A stretch of 64,000 nucleotides of DNA from Mycolicibacterium moriokaense (GTDB lineage: Bacteria; Actinomycetota; Actinomycetes; Mycobacteriales; Mycobacteriaceae). The position numbers and the translations under genes were made by a program. Numbering within the stretch: position 1 is the first letter of the stretch; each line of letters opens with the position of its first letter. The DNA is taken from positions 1 to 64,000 of the forward strand of contig NZ_QQBJ01000016.1 of the NCBI RefSeq assembly GCF_003347205.1, written 5' to 3'. Positions 40,239 to 49,401 of the stretch are shown here, in pieces. The notes beneath the pieces are model-generated. The model searched no databases, was not told the DNA's origin, and saw only the letters and a list, made by a program, of their open reading frames with translations.

Positions 40239-41219
40239 GTGGGCACCGAGTGGACCGACAACCGCAAGAACTTGATGCTGTTCTCCGGTCGCGCGCACCC
40301 GGAACTCGCTGAGCAGGTCGCCAAGGAACTCGACGTCCCGGTCACCGCACAGACCGCGCGGGACTTCGCCAACGGGGAGATCTTCGTCCGGTTCGACGAG
40401 TCGGTCCGCGGGTGCGACGCGTTCGTGCTGCAGAGCCATCCCGCCCCGCTGAACCACTGGCTGATGGAACAGCTGATCATGATCGACGCGCTCAAGCGCG
40501 GCAGCGCCAAGCGGATCACCGCGATCCTGCCGTTCTATCCCTACGCGCGCCAGGACAAGAAGCACCGCGGCCGCGAGCCGATCTCCGCGCGCCTGGTCGC
40601 CGACCTGCTCAAGACCGCGGGCGTCGACCGGATCATCACCGTCGATCTGCACACCGACCAGATCCAGGGCTTCTTCGACGGGCCGGTGGACCACATGCGG
40701 GCGCAGAGCCTGCTGTGCGGCCACATCGCCGACAACTATCACGACCACGACATGGTCGTGGTGTCTCCCGACTCCGGCCGCGTGCGGGTGGCGGAGAAAT
40801 GGGCCGACTCCCTCGGCGGCGTGCCGCTGGCCTTCATCCACAAGACCCGCGACCCGCTGGTGCCCAACCAGGTGAAGTCCAACCGCGTGGTCGGCGACGT
40901 CCGCGGCAAGACCTGCATCCTGACCGACGACATGATCGACACCGGCGGCACCATCGCCGGCGCGGTCAAGCTGCTGCACGAGGACGGCGCCAAGGACGTC
41001 ATCATCGCCGCCACGCACGGCGTGCTGTCCGACCCCGCCGCCCAGCGGTTGGCCGAGTGCGGCGCCCGCGAGGTGATCGTCACCAACACCCTCCCGATCG
41101 GCGAGGACAAGCAGTTCCCGCAGCTGACGGTCCTGTCCATCGCGCCGCTGCTGGCCAGCACCATTCGGGCGGTGTTCGAAAACGGCTCGGTGACAGGACT
41201 TTTCGACGGGTCCGCATAG
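40239..41219 (+). CDS. prs: Ribose-phosphate pyrophosphokinase
   Basis: 326 residues from a GTG with GCGAGGG upstream; the open frame extends further left without a better start. Class I PRPP synthetase motifs: 'FANGEIFVRFDESVRGCDAFVLQS', 'YPYARQDKKHRGREPISARLVADLL', 'VDLHTDQIQGFF', and the PRPP-binding 'ILTDDMIDTGGTIAGA'. It makes PRPP for nucleotides, His, Trp and decaprenyl-phosphoribose (arabinan) synthesis. TACGAT at 40195-40200 may be its -10. Its TAG overlaps the GTG of the ArsC-like gene. Confidence 0.97.
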   Translation: MGTEWTDNRKNLMLFSGRAHPELAEQVAKELDVPVTAQTARDFANGEIFVRFDESVRGCDAFVLQSHPAPLNHWLMEQLIMIDALKRGSAKRITAILPFYPYARQDKKHRGREPISARLVADLLKTAGVDRIITVDLHTDQIQGFFDGPVDHMRAQSLLCGHIADNYHDHDMVVVSPDSGRVRVAEKWADSLGGVPLAFIHKTRDPLVPNQVKSNRVVGDVRGKTCILTDDMIDTGGTIAGAVKLLHEDGAKDVIIAATHGVLSDPAAQRLAECGAREVIVTNTLPIGEDKQFPQLTVLSIAPLLASTIRAVFENGSVTGLFDGSA

Positions 41220-41563
41220 TGGCTGATTCCGTCATCTATCACAACCCCCGTTGCACGACGTCCCGCAAGGCGCTGGAACTGTTGCGCGACAACGGTATCG
41301 AGCCGACGATCATCCAGTACCTGAAGACACCGCCGTCGCGCGCCGAGCTGGTCAAGCTGATCGACGATGCCGACATCGACGTTCGCGCCGCGGTGCGCAA
41401 GCGGGAGTCGCTGTATGCCGAGTTGAACCTCGCGGACGCCGACGACGATCAGTTGCTCGACGCCATGGCTGAGCATCCGATCCTGATCGAGCGGCCCTTC
41501 GTCGTCACCCCCCGAGGCACCCGGCTGGCCCGACCGCTCGACGCCGTTCGCGAGATTCTGTGA
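41219..41563 (+). CDS. arsC: ArsC-type arsenate reductase (glutaredoxin-dependent family)
   Basis: 114 residues, the usual size. 'YHNPRCTTSRKALELLRDNG' carries the catalytic Cys12, and 'ILIERPFVVTPRGTRLARP' is the family's Arg-containing active-site block. Enzymes of this class reduce arsenate; paralogues such as Spx are regulators, but the RP motif supports a reductase. No other arsenic gene is nearby, so the physiological substrate is uncertain. GTG start overlaps the prs stop (TAGTG), and the stop overlaps lpqT. Confidence 0.88.
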   Translation: MADSVIYHNPRCTTSRKALELLRDNGIEPTIIQYLKTPPSRAELVKLIDDADIDVRAAVRKRESLYAELNLADADDDQLLDAMAEHPILIERPFVVTPRGTRLARPLDAVREIL

Positions 41564-42207
41564 CGCGTAAGCGCATTGCGGCGACGCTCGCGGTGCTGGC
41601 CGTCGCGGCGGCAGGCTGCGGCGCGCAGTCCCCCGACTACACCTCGCTGCTGACGAACACCACCAGCGCCAAGCCGACCGAGACGACGACGCCGGTGCCG
41701 ATCTCGCAGTACCTGGAGAGCGCGGGCGTGGTCGGCCAGCCCGTCGCACCCGACAAGCTGACCGACATCACGGTGACCATGCCGAAGCCGAAAGGCTGGT
41801 CGCAGTACAGCAATCCGAGGTTCGCGCCGGGCACCCGGGTGATCGCCAAGGGCGACACCTACCCGACGGCGATGCTGATGGTCTTCGAGCTCAAAGGCGG
41901 GGACTTCGACGCGAAGAAGGCCCTCGAGCACGCCAACGCCGACGCCGAGATGTCGCAGAACTTCAAGCAGCTCAATGCTTCCACCGACGACTTCAAGGGT
42001 TTCCCGTCGTCGATGATCGAAGGCAGCTACGACCTCAACGGGCGCCGGATGCACTCCTACAACCGGGTCGTCATCGCCACCGGCCCGTCGCCTGCCAACC
42101 AGCGCTACCTCATTCAGTTCACCGTCACCGGCTACGCCGAGAAGGCAGAGGCCGAGGCGCCCGACATCGAGGCCGTCATCGCCGGGTTCGACGTCGCGAA
42201 GAAATAG
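41560..42207 (+). CDS. lpqT: Lipoprotein LpqT
   Basis: 215 residues. Signal peptide with lipobox VAAAGC (Cys20), a Thr-rich linker, then a compact LpqN/LpqT-type domain including 'ITVTMPKPKGWSQYSNPRFAPGTRVIAKGDTYPTAMLMVF' and 'GYAEKAEAEAPDIEAVIAGFDV'. LpqN-family lipoproteins are small, surface-located and linked to envelope transport, with no enzymatic activity known. Gene order with prs, glmU and rplY matches M. tuberculosis lpqT. GTG start overlaps the arsC stop. Confidence 0.9.
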   Translation: MTRKRIAATLAVLAVAAAGCGAQSPDYTSLLTNTTSAKPTETTTPVPISQYLESAGVVGQPVAPDKLTDITVTMPKPKGWSQYSNPRFAPGTRVIAKGDTYPTAMLMVFELKGGDFDAKKALEHANADAEMSQNFKQLNASTDDFKGFPSSMIEGSYDLNGRRMHSYNRVVIATGPSPANQRYLIQFTVTGYAEKAEAEAPDIEAVIAGFDVAKK

Positions 42208-42208
42208 C

Positions 42209-42214
42209 TAGGGT
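42209..42214 (+). promoter_or_regulatory. -10 element of a leaderless promoter for the SDR gene
   Basis: TAGGGT ends seven bases before the ATG at 42222 and no ribosome site lies between, consistent with a leaderless transcript starting at the ATG. Confidence 0.5.
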
Positions 42215-42221
42215 GGCCTCC

Positions 42222-43088
42222 ATGAGTGGATGGACCGCCGCGGACCTGCCCTCGTTCGCCGGCCGCACGGTGATCGTGACCGGAGCCAACAGCGGCCTGG
42301 GCGAGGTGACGGCGGGCGAACTCGCCCGGGTCGGCGCCACGGTGATTCTGGCCTGCCGCAACACCGACAAGGGTGAGGTCGCCGCGTCGGGCATGACCGG
42401 CGACGTCGAGGTGCGCAAGCTCGATCTGCAGGATCTGGCGTCGGTGCGCGCCTTCGCCGACGGTGTCGACGCCGTCGATGTGCTGGTCAACAACGCGGGC
42501 ATCATGGCCGTGCCGTACGCGAAGACGGTCGACGGCTTCGAGAGCCAGATCGGCACCAACCACCTCGGCCATTTCGCGCTGACCAACCTGCTGCTGGGCA
42601 AGATCACCGACCGGGTGGTCACGGTGTCGTCGATGATGCATCTGATCGGCTACCTCAGCCTCACCGATCTGAACTGGAATTCGCGGCCGTATCTGGCATG
42701 GCCCGCATACGGCCAGTCGAAGCTGGCCAATCTGCTGTTCACCAGCGAACTGCAGCGCCGACTGACCGCGGCGGGGTCGGCGGTGAAGGCGCATTCGGCG
42801 CATCCCGGGTACTCGGCGACCAACCTGCAGGGCCACAGTGGCAACCCGATCGGGTCGCGGCTCGCAAAGGCAGGCAACCGGCTGGCCACCGACGCCGCGT
42901 TCGGCGCCCGGCAGACGCTGTACGCGGTCAGCCAGGATCTTCCCGGTGACACGTTCGTCGGCCCGCGCTTCGGCATGTGGGGCCCGAGCGGTCCCGCGCA
43001 CCGCAGCCCGCTGGCCCGCGACGCGAAGAAGGCCGGCGCGCTGTGGGAGCTCTCCGAGCAGCTCACGGGCACCAAATTCGCACTCTGA
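42222..43088 (+). CDS. Short-chain dehydrogenase/reductase (retinol dehydrogenase-like)
   Basis: 288 residues. NAD(P)-binding 'VIVTGANSGLGEVTAGELARVGATVILACRN', 'DVLVNNAGIM', Ser in 'VVTVSSMMHL', and the catalytic pair in 'AYGQSKLANLLF' (Tyr, Lys), followed by 'AHPGYSATNLQG'. This sub-type (protochlorophyllide/retinol dehydrogenase-like) is common in mycobacteria with unknown substrates. ATG chosen for the leaderless -10; a GTG three codons earlier is possible. Lies between lpqT and rplY; I do not recall it at this locus in M. tuberculosis, so it may be an insertion. Confidence 0.88.
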   Translation: MSGWTAADLPSFAGRTVIVTGANSGLGEVTAGELARVGATVILACRNTDKGEVAASGMTGDVEVRKLDLQDLASVRAFADGVDAVDVLVNNAGIMAVPYAKTVDGFESQIGTNHLGHFALTNLLLGKITDRVVTVSSMMHLIGYLSLTDLNWNSRPYLAWPAYGQSKLANLLFTSELQRRLTAAGSAVKAHSAHPGYSATNLQGHSGNPIGSRLAKAGNRLATDAAFGARQTLYAVSQDLPGDTFVGPRFGMWGPSGPAHRSPLARDAKKAGALWELSEQLTGTKFAL

Positions 43089-43227
43089 GCTGCCCATGCG
43101 CTAACCTGTGTCGGCATCACGGCGAGGGTGGGCCATTGCGGCCACCGTTATCGACGGGAACACGCAGCGCGTAGTTGTGACCCTGGCCGAGATCGATGAC
43201 TGACCGGCATCTGAGGAGCAACACGAC

Positions 43228-43917
43228 ATGGCCAAGAAAGCGGCCCCCAAGCAGAACAACCTGACCGTCACCGTGCGCACGGAGACCGGCAAGGGTGCAT
43301 CGCGCCGCGCGCGCCGCGCCGGCCAGGTCCCAGCGGTGCTCTACGGCCACGGCTCCGAACCGCAGCACCTGCTGCTGCCGGGGCACGACTACTCGGCGGT
43401 GCTGCGCAACTCCGGCACCAACGCGGTGCTGACCCTCGACATCGAGGGCAAGGAGCAGCTCGCGCTGACCAGGGCGCTGGAGATCCACCCGATCCGGCGC
43501 AACATCCAGCACGCCGACCTGCTCGTCGTGCGCCGCGGCGAGAAGGTGACCGTCGAGGTCCACGTCCTGGTCGAGGGCGACGCGGTGCCGGGCACCCTGG
43601 TCACGCAGGACACCAACACCATCGTGGTCGAGGCCGACCTGCTGGCGATCCCCCAGCAGCTGAGCATCTCCATCGAGGGTGCCGACATCGGCACGCAGTT
43701 CACCGCGAGCTCGATTCCGCTGCCCGACGGTGTGTCGCTGGTGTCGGATCCCGACCTGCTGGTCGTCAACGTCGTCGCCGCGCCCACCGAAGAGGAACTC
43801 GAAGCCGAGGGCGCGGGCGAAGAGGGCGAGGCCGCAGAGGTCGCCGAGGGCGAAGAGGCTGCGGGCGAGGAAGCCGGCGACGGCGGAGACGCAGCCGCCG
43901 ACGAATCCTCCGAGTAA
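43228..43917 (+). CDS. rplY: 50S ribosomal protein L25 (general stress protein Ctc type)
   Basis: 229 residues: the N-terminal 5S-rRNA-binding L25 domain ('[23 protein letters not shown]', '[14 protein letters not shown]') and the beta-barrel TL5/Ctc domain ('[13 protein letters not shown]', '[15 protein letters not shown]'), ending in a Glu/Ala/Gly-rich tail. GAGGAG lies before the ATG. The 139-base leader upstream carries TAACCT (near 43103), a candidate -10. The 15-base gap to pth implies co-transcription. Confidence 0.95.
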   Translation: MAKKAAPKQNNLTVTVRTETGKGASRRARRAGQVPAVLYGHGSEPQHLLLPGHDYSAVLRNSGTNAVLTLDIEGKEQLALTRALEIHPIRRNIQHADLLVVRRGEKVTVEVHVLVEGDAVPGTLVTQDTNTIVVEADLLAIPQQLSISIEGADIGTQFTASSIPLPDGVSLVSDPDLLVVNVVAAPTEEELEAEGAGEEGEAAEVAEGEEAAGEEAGDGGDAAADESSE

Positions 43918-43932
43918 CCCCCGGGTCGCGAC

Positions 43933-44511
43933 ATGGCCGAGCCACTACTGGTGGTCGGCCTGGGCAATCCCGGGCCGAACTACGCCACGACGCGGCACAA
44001 CCTCGGCTTCGTGGTCGCCGACCTGCTCGCCGAGCGGATGGGCGAGAAGTTCAAGGTGCACAAGAAGTCCGGCGCCGAGGTGGTCACGGGCAGGCTCGCC
44101 GGTCGCCCCGTCGTGCTGGCCAAGCCACGCGTGTACATGAACGAGTCGGGCCGCCAGGTCGGGCCGCTGGCGAAGTTCTACTCGGTGCCGCCCGCCGACG
44201 TCGTGATCGTCCATGACGAGCTCGACATCGACTTCGGCCGGATCCGGCTGAAGTTCGGCGGCGGCGTCGCGGGCCACAACGGGTTGCGCTCAGTGGCGTC
44301 GGCGTTGGGCACCAACGACTTTCAACGGGTGCGCATCGGCATCGGGCGTCCGCCCGGCCGCAAGTCGGGAGCCTCGTTCGTGCTGGAGAACTTCGCATCG
44401 GCGGAGCGGCCCGAGGTCCCGGTGATCTGCGAGCAGGCTGCCGACGCCACCGAACTGCTGATCGCGCAGGGCCTGGAGCCGGCCCAGAACACCGTGCACG
44501 CCTGGACCTAG
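43933..44511 (+). CDS. pth: Peptidyl-tRNA hydrolase
   Basis: 192 residues. '[20 protein letters not shown]' contains the catalytic His, '[19 protein letters not shown]' the tRNA-binding Asn, and '[30 protein letters not shown]' the Asp/His pair. It releases peptides from stalled peptidyl-tRNA. Translationally close to rplY. Converges with and overlaps the 3' end of the Fe-S protein gene by four bases. Confidence 0.97.
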   Translation: MAEPLLVVGLGNPGPNYATTRHNLGFVVADLLAERMGEKFKVHKKSGAEVVTGRLAGRPVVLAKPRVYMNESGRQVGPLAKFYSVPPADVVIVHDELDIDFGRIRLKFGGGVAGHNGLRSVASALGTNDFQRVRIGIGRPPGRKSGASFVLENFASAERPEVPVICEQAADATELLIAQGLEPAQNTVHAWT

Positions 44512-45545
44512 CGGCCGCCGATCCCGCTGTCGACGACCTTGACCCGCTTGTGCGGGTAGCGCCGTTCGGCGTGCTCTTTCGCCGCGGAGTTCGGCAGCAC
44601 GTAGAGCGTCTCCTTCTTGTCCTGCAGCGGCTTGAGCACCAGGTCCATGAACCCCTTGCGGTCCTCGAGGTAGGGCTCGATGACGTCCTCACCCGCGGGG
44701 CACACCGCCAGGCAGTAGGCCGCCTTGTAGTTCGCCTTGAACGACAGGCTTTGCCACATCGATGCATTCTCGGAATCGCTGACCCGGGAACGGAAGTCGG
44801 CGGCGTCGTCGCTGTCGGCGATGGTCTGCGCCCAGTCGGTGAACCCGCCCATGAACTCGCGGTAGTTGTGCGTGGAGCAGGCGATGAAGTCGAATTCGCC
44901 GTCCTTCTTGATGGCGCCGACGGGGCAGGCCGCCACGCACAGCTTGCACTCCAGGCACGGTGAATAGTCCAGCGGCGCACCGTAGCTGCTCACCGGCGCG
45001 TCGACGAGCACGGTGCCGAGCAGGATGAAGTTGCCGAACTTGGGGTGGATCACGTTGCGGTGGATGCCCATCACACCGAGTCCGGATGCCACCGCGACGG
45101 GCTTGTGGGCGACCACCCAGATGCGTCCGGGGAAGCGGTCCATCTCCATCGGGAACGACATCGACGGGTTGATCGCGCGGTGCCCGGCGTCCTGCAACGC
45201 GCGGGTGATCCGGTGGGCCGCCTCGTTCATGATCTCGCCGCTGCGGTGGAACTCCTGATTGGCGACGCTGCGGGCGGTCGAGCGGACGTTGTCGCGGTTC
45301 ATCTTCACCACCAACGAGATGAAGCTGCGGGTGCCCGGCAGCGCCGCCTCGACGTGTTCCCGCTCGGAGGCGAGATCCGGGTTCTCGACGCCGGCGAACG
45401 CGACGTCGTCGGCGCCGGCGTCGAGGCACATCTGGCGCAGCCAGTCCGCGTCGATGACGCCGGGCCTGGGCGCGCGCGAGCGGGATCGCACCGCGCGGAC
45501 CGTCGGGTGCTCGGCGATGCGCGGCGGCAGGTGTTCGATCGTCAT
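44508..45545 (-). CDS. 4Fe-4S protein related to reductive dehalogenases / epoxyqueuosine reductase
   Basis: 345 residues from the ATG with TACTAT seven bases upstream (leaderless). N-terminal corrinoid-reductase-like region ('[26 protein letters not shown]', '[21 protein letters not shown]...AHRITRAL'), then a bacterial ferredoxin-type cluster motif '[16 protein letters not shown]' and a separated '[10 protein letters not shown]'. The second cluster motif is incomplete in close spacing (Cys-x3-Cys-Pro plus distant Cys). I cannot assign a substrate. It lies 76 bases past the end of the monooxygenase operon but has its own promoter and an 18-bp palindrome, so it may be separately controlled. 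Confidence 0.75.
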   Translation of the reverse strand: MTIEHLPPRIAEHPTVRAVRSRSRAPRPGVIDADWLRQMCLDAGADDVAFAGVENPDLASEREHVEAALPGTRSFISLVVKMNRDNVRSTARSVANQEFHRSGEIMNEAAHRITRALQDAGHRAINPSMSFPMEMDRFPGRIWVVAHKPVAVASGLGVMGIHRNVIHPKFGNFILLGTVLVDAPVSSYGAPLDYSPCLECKLCVAACPVGAIKKDGEFDFIACSTHNYREFMGGFTDWAQTIADSDDAADFRSRVSDSENASMWQSLSFKANYKAAYCLAVCPAGEDVIEPYLEDRKGFMDLVLKPLQDKKETLYVLPNSAAKEHAERRYPHKRVKVVDSGIGGR

Positions 45546-45549
45546 GCTA

Positions 45550-45567
45550 AGTATAGTACACAATACT
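45550..45567 (-). promoter_or_regulatory. 18-bp palindrome over the promoter of the Fe-S protein gene
   Basis: AGTATAGTACACAATACT: the two 9-base halves agree as inverted repeats at seven of nine positions. The -10 candidate TACTAT (minus strand, 45558-45553) lies inside it. A bound TetR- or MarR-type repressor would block transcription of the Fe-S gene. Confidence 0.5.
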
Positions 45568-45621
45568 CAGCTGTCCGCCATGTCCCGCGAAACGATGTTC
45601 CGGTACGCCCGCGCCGGCTTG

Positions 45622-46359
45622 TCAGTCCTTTGTGCGGCGGGCCAGCAGCCGCTGCACCTGCCCGTAGGAGTCGATCGGGCTGTGCACTGACAGCCCGCCG
45701 TCGGCGAACACGGTTTGTCCGGTCACCCACGACATCTCGAGTACCGCGACGATCGCCTCGGCGATGTCGTCCGCCTCGCCGAGCCTGCCGAGTGCGGTGC
45801 GCTCGGTCAGCGCCTCCACCCAGCCCGGCAGCTGCTCAGGGTTGGCGAGCATCGGCGTGCGGGTGACGCCGGGGCCGACGGCGTTGACCCGGATGCCGTG
45901 CACACCCCACTCCGCGGCCGCGACCCGCACCAACATGTCGATGCCCGCCTTGGACACGCAGTAGGCACCCATGTCGCGGTCGGACAGCGATCCGCTGATG
46001 CTGGACACCGCGACCATCGACCCGCCCGAGCCCTGCTCGACCATCGCTGCCGCGACGGCGCGCATCGTGAGCCAGGTGCCCGTCAAGTTGGTGTCGATGA
46101 CCCGTCGCCAGTCGTCGGGCGCCTGCTCGAGCAGCAGCCCGGATGCGCCGACACCCGCGCACGCCACCAGCCGGTTGGGCACGCCGTGGCCCGCGACCGT
46201 GCGATCCATCGCCGCCGCCACCGACCCGGGATCGCTGATGTCGCACTCGATGTCGCCGTCGCTGATGTCCCACACCACGACGGCGGTTCCCGCCGCGCGC
46301 AGTCGCTCAGTCAACGCGCGGCCGATGCCCGACGCCCCGCCGGTGACCACCGCACTCAT
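45622..46359 (-). CDS. Short-chain dehydrogenase/reductase of the monooxygenase operon
   Basis: 245 residues. 'AVVTGGASGIGRALTERLRAAG' (cofactor loop), 'ACAGVGASG', Ser in 'MVAVSSISGSLSDRDMGAYCVSKAGID' with catalytic Tyr and Lys, and 'VNAVGPGVTRTPML', all intact. The acidic 'VVVWDISDGD' after strand 2 suggests NAD preference. It probably oxidises an alcohol to the ketone substrate of the adjoining Baeyer-Villiger-type monooxygenase, by context. ATG overlaps the VOC gene stop (ATGA); last gene of the operon. Confidence 0.88.
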   Translation of the reverse strand: MSAVVTGGASGIGRALTERLRAAGTAVVVWDISDGDIECDISDPGSVAAAMDRTVAGHGVPNRLVACAGVGASGLLLEQAPDDWRRVIDTNLTGTWLTMRAVAAAMVEQGSGGSMVAVSSISGSLSDRDMGAYCVSKAGIDMLVRVAAAEWGVHGIRVNAVGPGVTRTPMLANPEQLPGWVEALTERTALGRLGEADDIAEAIVAVLEMSWVTGQTVFADGGLSVHSPIDSYGQVQRLLARRTKD

Positions 46360-46796
46360 GTCGGCGGGCCGATCAACTCGACGCGGACGCCGTCGGGCGC
46401 AGTGACCACCGCCATCGCCACCACTTTGCCTCCCGGCGCGGGCATCTCGATGCGGCACACCCCGTCGTCGAAGCCGAGGCCGCTCAACGTCGCCAGCGTC
46501 GCGTCGACGTCGCGCTCCAGCGACAGCAGGAAGAACCCGAAGGCCGGAGCGGACGGCGGTGCCGGCGACTCCTCCGCGCGGTCGAACACCACCAACTCCA
46601 CGATGCCGGTGTCGGGTGCCTCCGGGTCGCCGAGAAAGATCGACCGCAACCGGTCGCTCGGCGCCCCGAACAGCGTCGGCCAGTCCCCCGTGAACGTGTG
46701 GTCGAACAACTCGGCGAGGCCAAGGCCGTCGCACCAGAACCGCATCGACGCCCCGACATCGGCGGTCACGATCGCCGTGTGGTGGATTCCGCGCAC
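46356..46796 (-). CDS. VOC / glyoxalase-fold protein
   Basis: 146 residues from the GTG with GGAAGGAG eight bases upstream. The two beta-alpha-beta-beta-beta modules are visible: 'GIHHTAIVTADVGASMRFWCDGLGLAELF' and 'GFFLLSLERDVDATLATLSGLG...VAMAVVTAPDGVRVELIGP' with metal-ligand His and Glu at the expected ends. Members include dioxygenases, glyoxalases and epimerases; the reaction here is unknown. Its start lies 31 bases inside the monooxygenase gene, and its stop overlaps the SDR start, so the three are translationally coupled. Confidence 0.85.
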   Translation of the reverse strand: MRGIHHTAIVTADVGASMRFWCDGLGLAELFDHTFTGDWPTLFGAPSDRLRSIFLGDPEAPDTGIVELVVFDRAEESPAPPSAPAFGFFLLSLERDVDATLATLSGLGFDDGVCRIEMPAPGGKVVAMAVVTAPDGVRVELIGPPT

Positions 46797-48235
46797 TCGC
46801 CTGACTCCTTCCGATCGAACTCGGCAAGACCTACGCCGGCCAACATTTCCACGAACGTCGTTCCGCTGTAGGGAAACTGGGTGACCACCTTGCCGTTCGG
46901 GTGTCGGTAGTAGCTGTTGCAGTCGGCCAGCCACACGGTGCCCCGCATCGCGCGCTGGATGTCGGCGTTGAACCGGTCGTGCACATCGCGCCTGACGTCG
47001 ACGGCGCGCACGCCAGCGGCCGCCATGTCGTCCAGCATGCGGCGGACGAATTCGGCCTGCGCCTCCAGGATGTAGATGATCGAGGTGACGCCGTTGGTGT
47101 TGGGCCCGTACAGCGTGAACAGGTTCGGATAACCGGGCACGACGGTGCCCAGGTACGCCTCGGCGCCGTCGCGCCAGTCGTCGCGCAGGCGTCGGCCGCC
47201 GCTGCCGTACACGTCGAGGCTGCGCAGGTAGTCGGCGGCGTGAAAACCGGTGCCGTAGATGACGGTGTCGAATTCGTGCTCGACACCGTCGGCGGTGCGC
47301 AGACCGCGTTCGGTGAAGCCGACGATCGGCGAGGTCTCCAGCGCCACGTTCGGCCGCGCGAACGTGGGAAACCAGGCCCGCGACTGCAGTGGCCGCTTGC
47401 ACCCGACCGGATACGACGGCGTGAGCTTGGCGCGCAACTCCGGATCGGACACCTTGCGGGCCAGGTATTGGCGGGCGATGTCCGTCAGCCCCTTGGTCAT
47501 CTCAGAGTCGACGCCGAAGTTGGCCTCCTCGTAGGCCTGGAATGCCGCGTCGCGGACCTTGCGGGCCTCCTCGGGGTCGCTCTCGAAGAGGTCCTGCTGC
47601 TCCGGTGTGAACGGTTCGTCGTAGCGTGGGCTCACCCAGATCGGGGTGCGCTGGAAAACGGTCAGGTGCTCGGCTTCCGCAGCGATCTCGGGGACGTACT
47701 GAATGGCGCTGGCACCGGTGCCTATCGACGCGACGCGTTCGCCGGCAGTCGATTTCGTGTGATCCCAGTTCGACGAGTGAAACGTCCGGCCCCGGAACCG
47801 GTGTGCGCCGGGGATGTCGGGGATGTTGGGCTGGTCGAGCATTCCGACCGCGCTGACCACGACATCGAACTCGCGCGCGGCGCCGTCGTCCGTCACCACC
47901 GTCCACTTCTGCGTGTCGTCGGCCCAGCGCAGTTCGGTCACGCGCATGTCGCCGACCAGGTGCTTGCCCAGCCCGTGCCGATCAGCCACCCTCTCCAGGT
48001 AGGCGAGGATCTCAGGCTGCTCGGCGTAGGTCTTGCTCCACCGCGGGTTCAGCGCAAATGAGTACGAATAGAAATGCGACGGGACGTCGCACGCCGCACC
48101 GGGATAGGTGTTGTTGCGCCAGGTGCCGCCGAAACCGTCGGCGCGATCGAAGATCGTGAAGTCGTATCCGCCCGCCGCGAGCTGGATGCCCATCGCGATA
48201 CCGCCCGGGCCGGCTCCGATGACCGCGACCGTCAC
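46766..48235 (-). CDS. Flavin-containing monooxygenase, Baeyer-Villiger type
   Basis: 489 residues from the GTG that overlaps the upstream gene's stop (GTGA). FAD site 'VAVIGAGPGGIAMGIQL', class fingerprint 'FRGRTFHSSNWD' (F-x-G-x3-H-x3-W-D), NADPH site 'VASIGTGASAIQ', and a late 'TVIYGTGF' block. These define type I Baeyer-Villiger monooxygenases, which turn ketones into esters or lactones with NADPH and O2. Central gene of the accessory operon; by context the product ester could be handled by one of the nearby hydrolases. Ketone identity unknown. Confidence 0.9.
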   Translation of the reverse strand: MTVAVIGAGPGGIAMGIQLAAGGYDFTIFDRADGFGGTWRNNTYPGAACDVPSHFYSYSFALNPRWSKTYAEQPEILAYLERVADRHGLGKHLVGDMRVTELRWADDTQKWTVVTDDGAAREFDVVVSAVGMLDQPNIPDIPGAHRFRGRTFHSSNWDHTKSTAGERVASIGTGASAIQYVPEIAAEAEHLTVFQRTPIWVSPRYDEPFTPEQQDLFESDPEEARKVRDAAFQAYEEANFGVDSEMTKGLTDIARQYLARKVSDPELRAKLTPSYPVGCKRPLQSRAWFPTFARPNVALETSPIVGFTERGLRTADGVEHEFDTVIYGTGFHAADYLRSLDVYGSGGRRLRDDWRDGAEAYLGTVVPGYPNLFTLYGPNTNGVTSIIYILEAQAEFVRRMLDDMAAAGVRAVDVRRDVHDRFNADIQRAMRGTVWLADCNSYYRHPNGKVVTQFPYSGTTFVEMLAGVGLAEFDRKESGECAESTTRRS

Positions 48236-49395
48236 AGGAATGAGTTCTCCGCCGTCAGCCCGCGCTCGGGAAAGGCGCCGAGGGCGAACGTCTCGGCGTT
48301 CCCCAGCCCGGAGCCGCCGCCGACCGGATCCTCCACGCGGACAAGCAGATCCCGCAGCTGGTGCAGTTCGCGGGCGTTCTCCGGCTTGTCGGCGTCGGTG
48401 ACGTGGTTGCCTTCCACGCGCTCGTCGCCGACCCACTGGCCGTACACCCAGTCGTTCCAGCCGTAGTAGCCCGCCGTGCCGAGATGAAAGCCCGTCGGCC
48501 CGGCGGCGGTGATGGTCAGCGGCCGCCTGCTGCCGTCGCCGTCGATCAACGTTACGGTGCCGTGCGTGAAGCGGCGGTTGTCGTCACGGAAATGCAGGTC
48601 CTGCTCGACGGACACGAACCGGTGCGAGCTGCCGTCGTCGTTCTGCTGCTCGGCCTGACAACGGATCTCGAGGAAGCCGTCGCCGCGCTCCTCCTGGTAC
48701 ATGACGAACAACGAGTACGTCGACCCGTCGGCGCGCGTCATCGTCATCGGCAGCCAGGTCATGAACATCTGCTTGATCTTGCGTCCGCCGCGCGGCAACC
48801 CGGGGATCGGTTTGCCCACTCCCGGCCGCAGCCCCCACGAATGGTCGCGGATCGAGATCCACTTATCGGCGTCGATCTCGGTGCGTGCTCCCTCGACATC
48901 CACCCAGCCGCTCGCGACGCCGATCTGGTGGTAGCGCAACACATTGTGGGACACGCGGTAGCCGTCCGGGCTGCGATCCGGCCACGGATCCTCCAGCGCG
49001 GCGGTGAAGCTGCCGCACAGTTCCACGTCGAAGGCGATCGGCGCGTGCTGCGTGGCCTGGAGGCTCACCCGGATCGCCCGCAGCGGCTCGACCACCCGAT
49101 AGTGGATCGGTCCGACGTGGGTGCCCGACGGATCCGCCGACAGGCGGCGACCGGCACGCACCGTCCACTGTTCGGTGCCGCGGCACACGCCGGCCGCGCC
49201 GTCGAAAACTCCTCGGTTGGTGTACTTTCCGATACCGAGCACCACTTGCAGCGAGTTGTCTCTGGCGTGCGCGATGGTCCAGATCTTCTCCGTCCATGAC
49301 GGATCCGACTGGCTGACGGTCGCGAACGTGTCGACGATCTGGTGGGTCAGCAGTTCGTCCTCGGGCACCAGAGCGCCGTAGTTCGTTGTCAGCAA
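48232..49395 (-). CDS. Conserved hypothetical protein (DUF7064/7065-like)
   Basis: 387 residues from a TTG seven bases past the upstream stop; the ribosome site is poor and the start is uncertain. The sequence has beta-rich features and repeated Trp/His-containing blocks: 'SDPSWTEKIWTIAHARDNSLQVVLGIGKYTNRGVFDGAAG', 'WISIRDHSWGLRPGVGKPIPG', 'WLPMTMTRADGSTYSLFVMYQEE'. I recall similar proteins beside monooxygenases in mycobacteria but know no function; the double beta-barrel (lipocalin/hydratase-like) look is an impression. Operon position between the PF10118 protein and the monooxygenase suggests a role in the same hydrophobic-substrate pathway. Confidence 0.7.
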   Translation of the reverse strand: MLTTNYGALVPEDELLTHQIVDTFATVSQSDPSWTEKIWTIAHARDNSLQVVLGIGKYTNRGVFDGAAGVCRGTEQWTVRAGRRLSADPSGTHVGPIHYRVVEPLRAIRVSLQATQHAPIAFDVELCGSFTAALEDPWPDRSPDGYRVSHNVLRYHQIGVASGWVDVEGARTEIDADKWISIRDHSWGLRPGVGKPIPGLPRGGRKIKQMFMTWLPMTMTRADGSTYSLFVMYQEERGDGFLEIRCQAEQQNDDGSSHRFVSVEQDLHFRDDNRRFTHGTVTLIDGDGSRRPLTITAAGPTGFHLGTAGYYGWNDWVYGQWVGDERVEGNHVTDADKPENARELHQLRDLLVRVEDPVGGGSGLGNAETFALGAFPERGLTAENSFL

Positions 49396-49401
49396 GGCTG
49401 T

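Noticed and set aside
46360-46827. 5' extension of the SDR frame (to 46827)
   Set aside because: It lies antisense-in-phase through the VOC gene; the SDR fold begins at the ATG at 46359, which overlaps the VOC stop.
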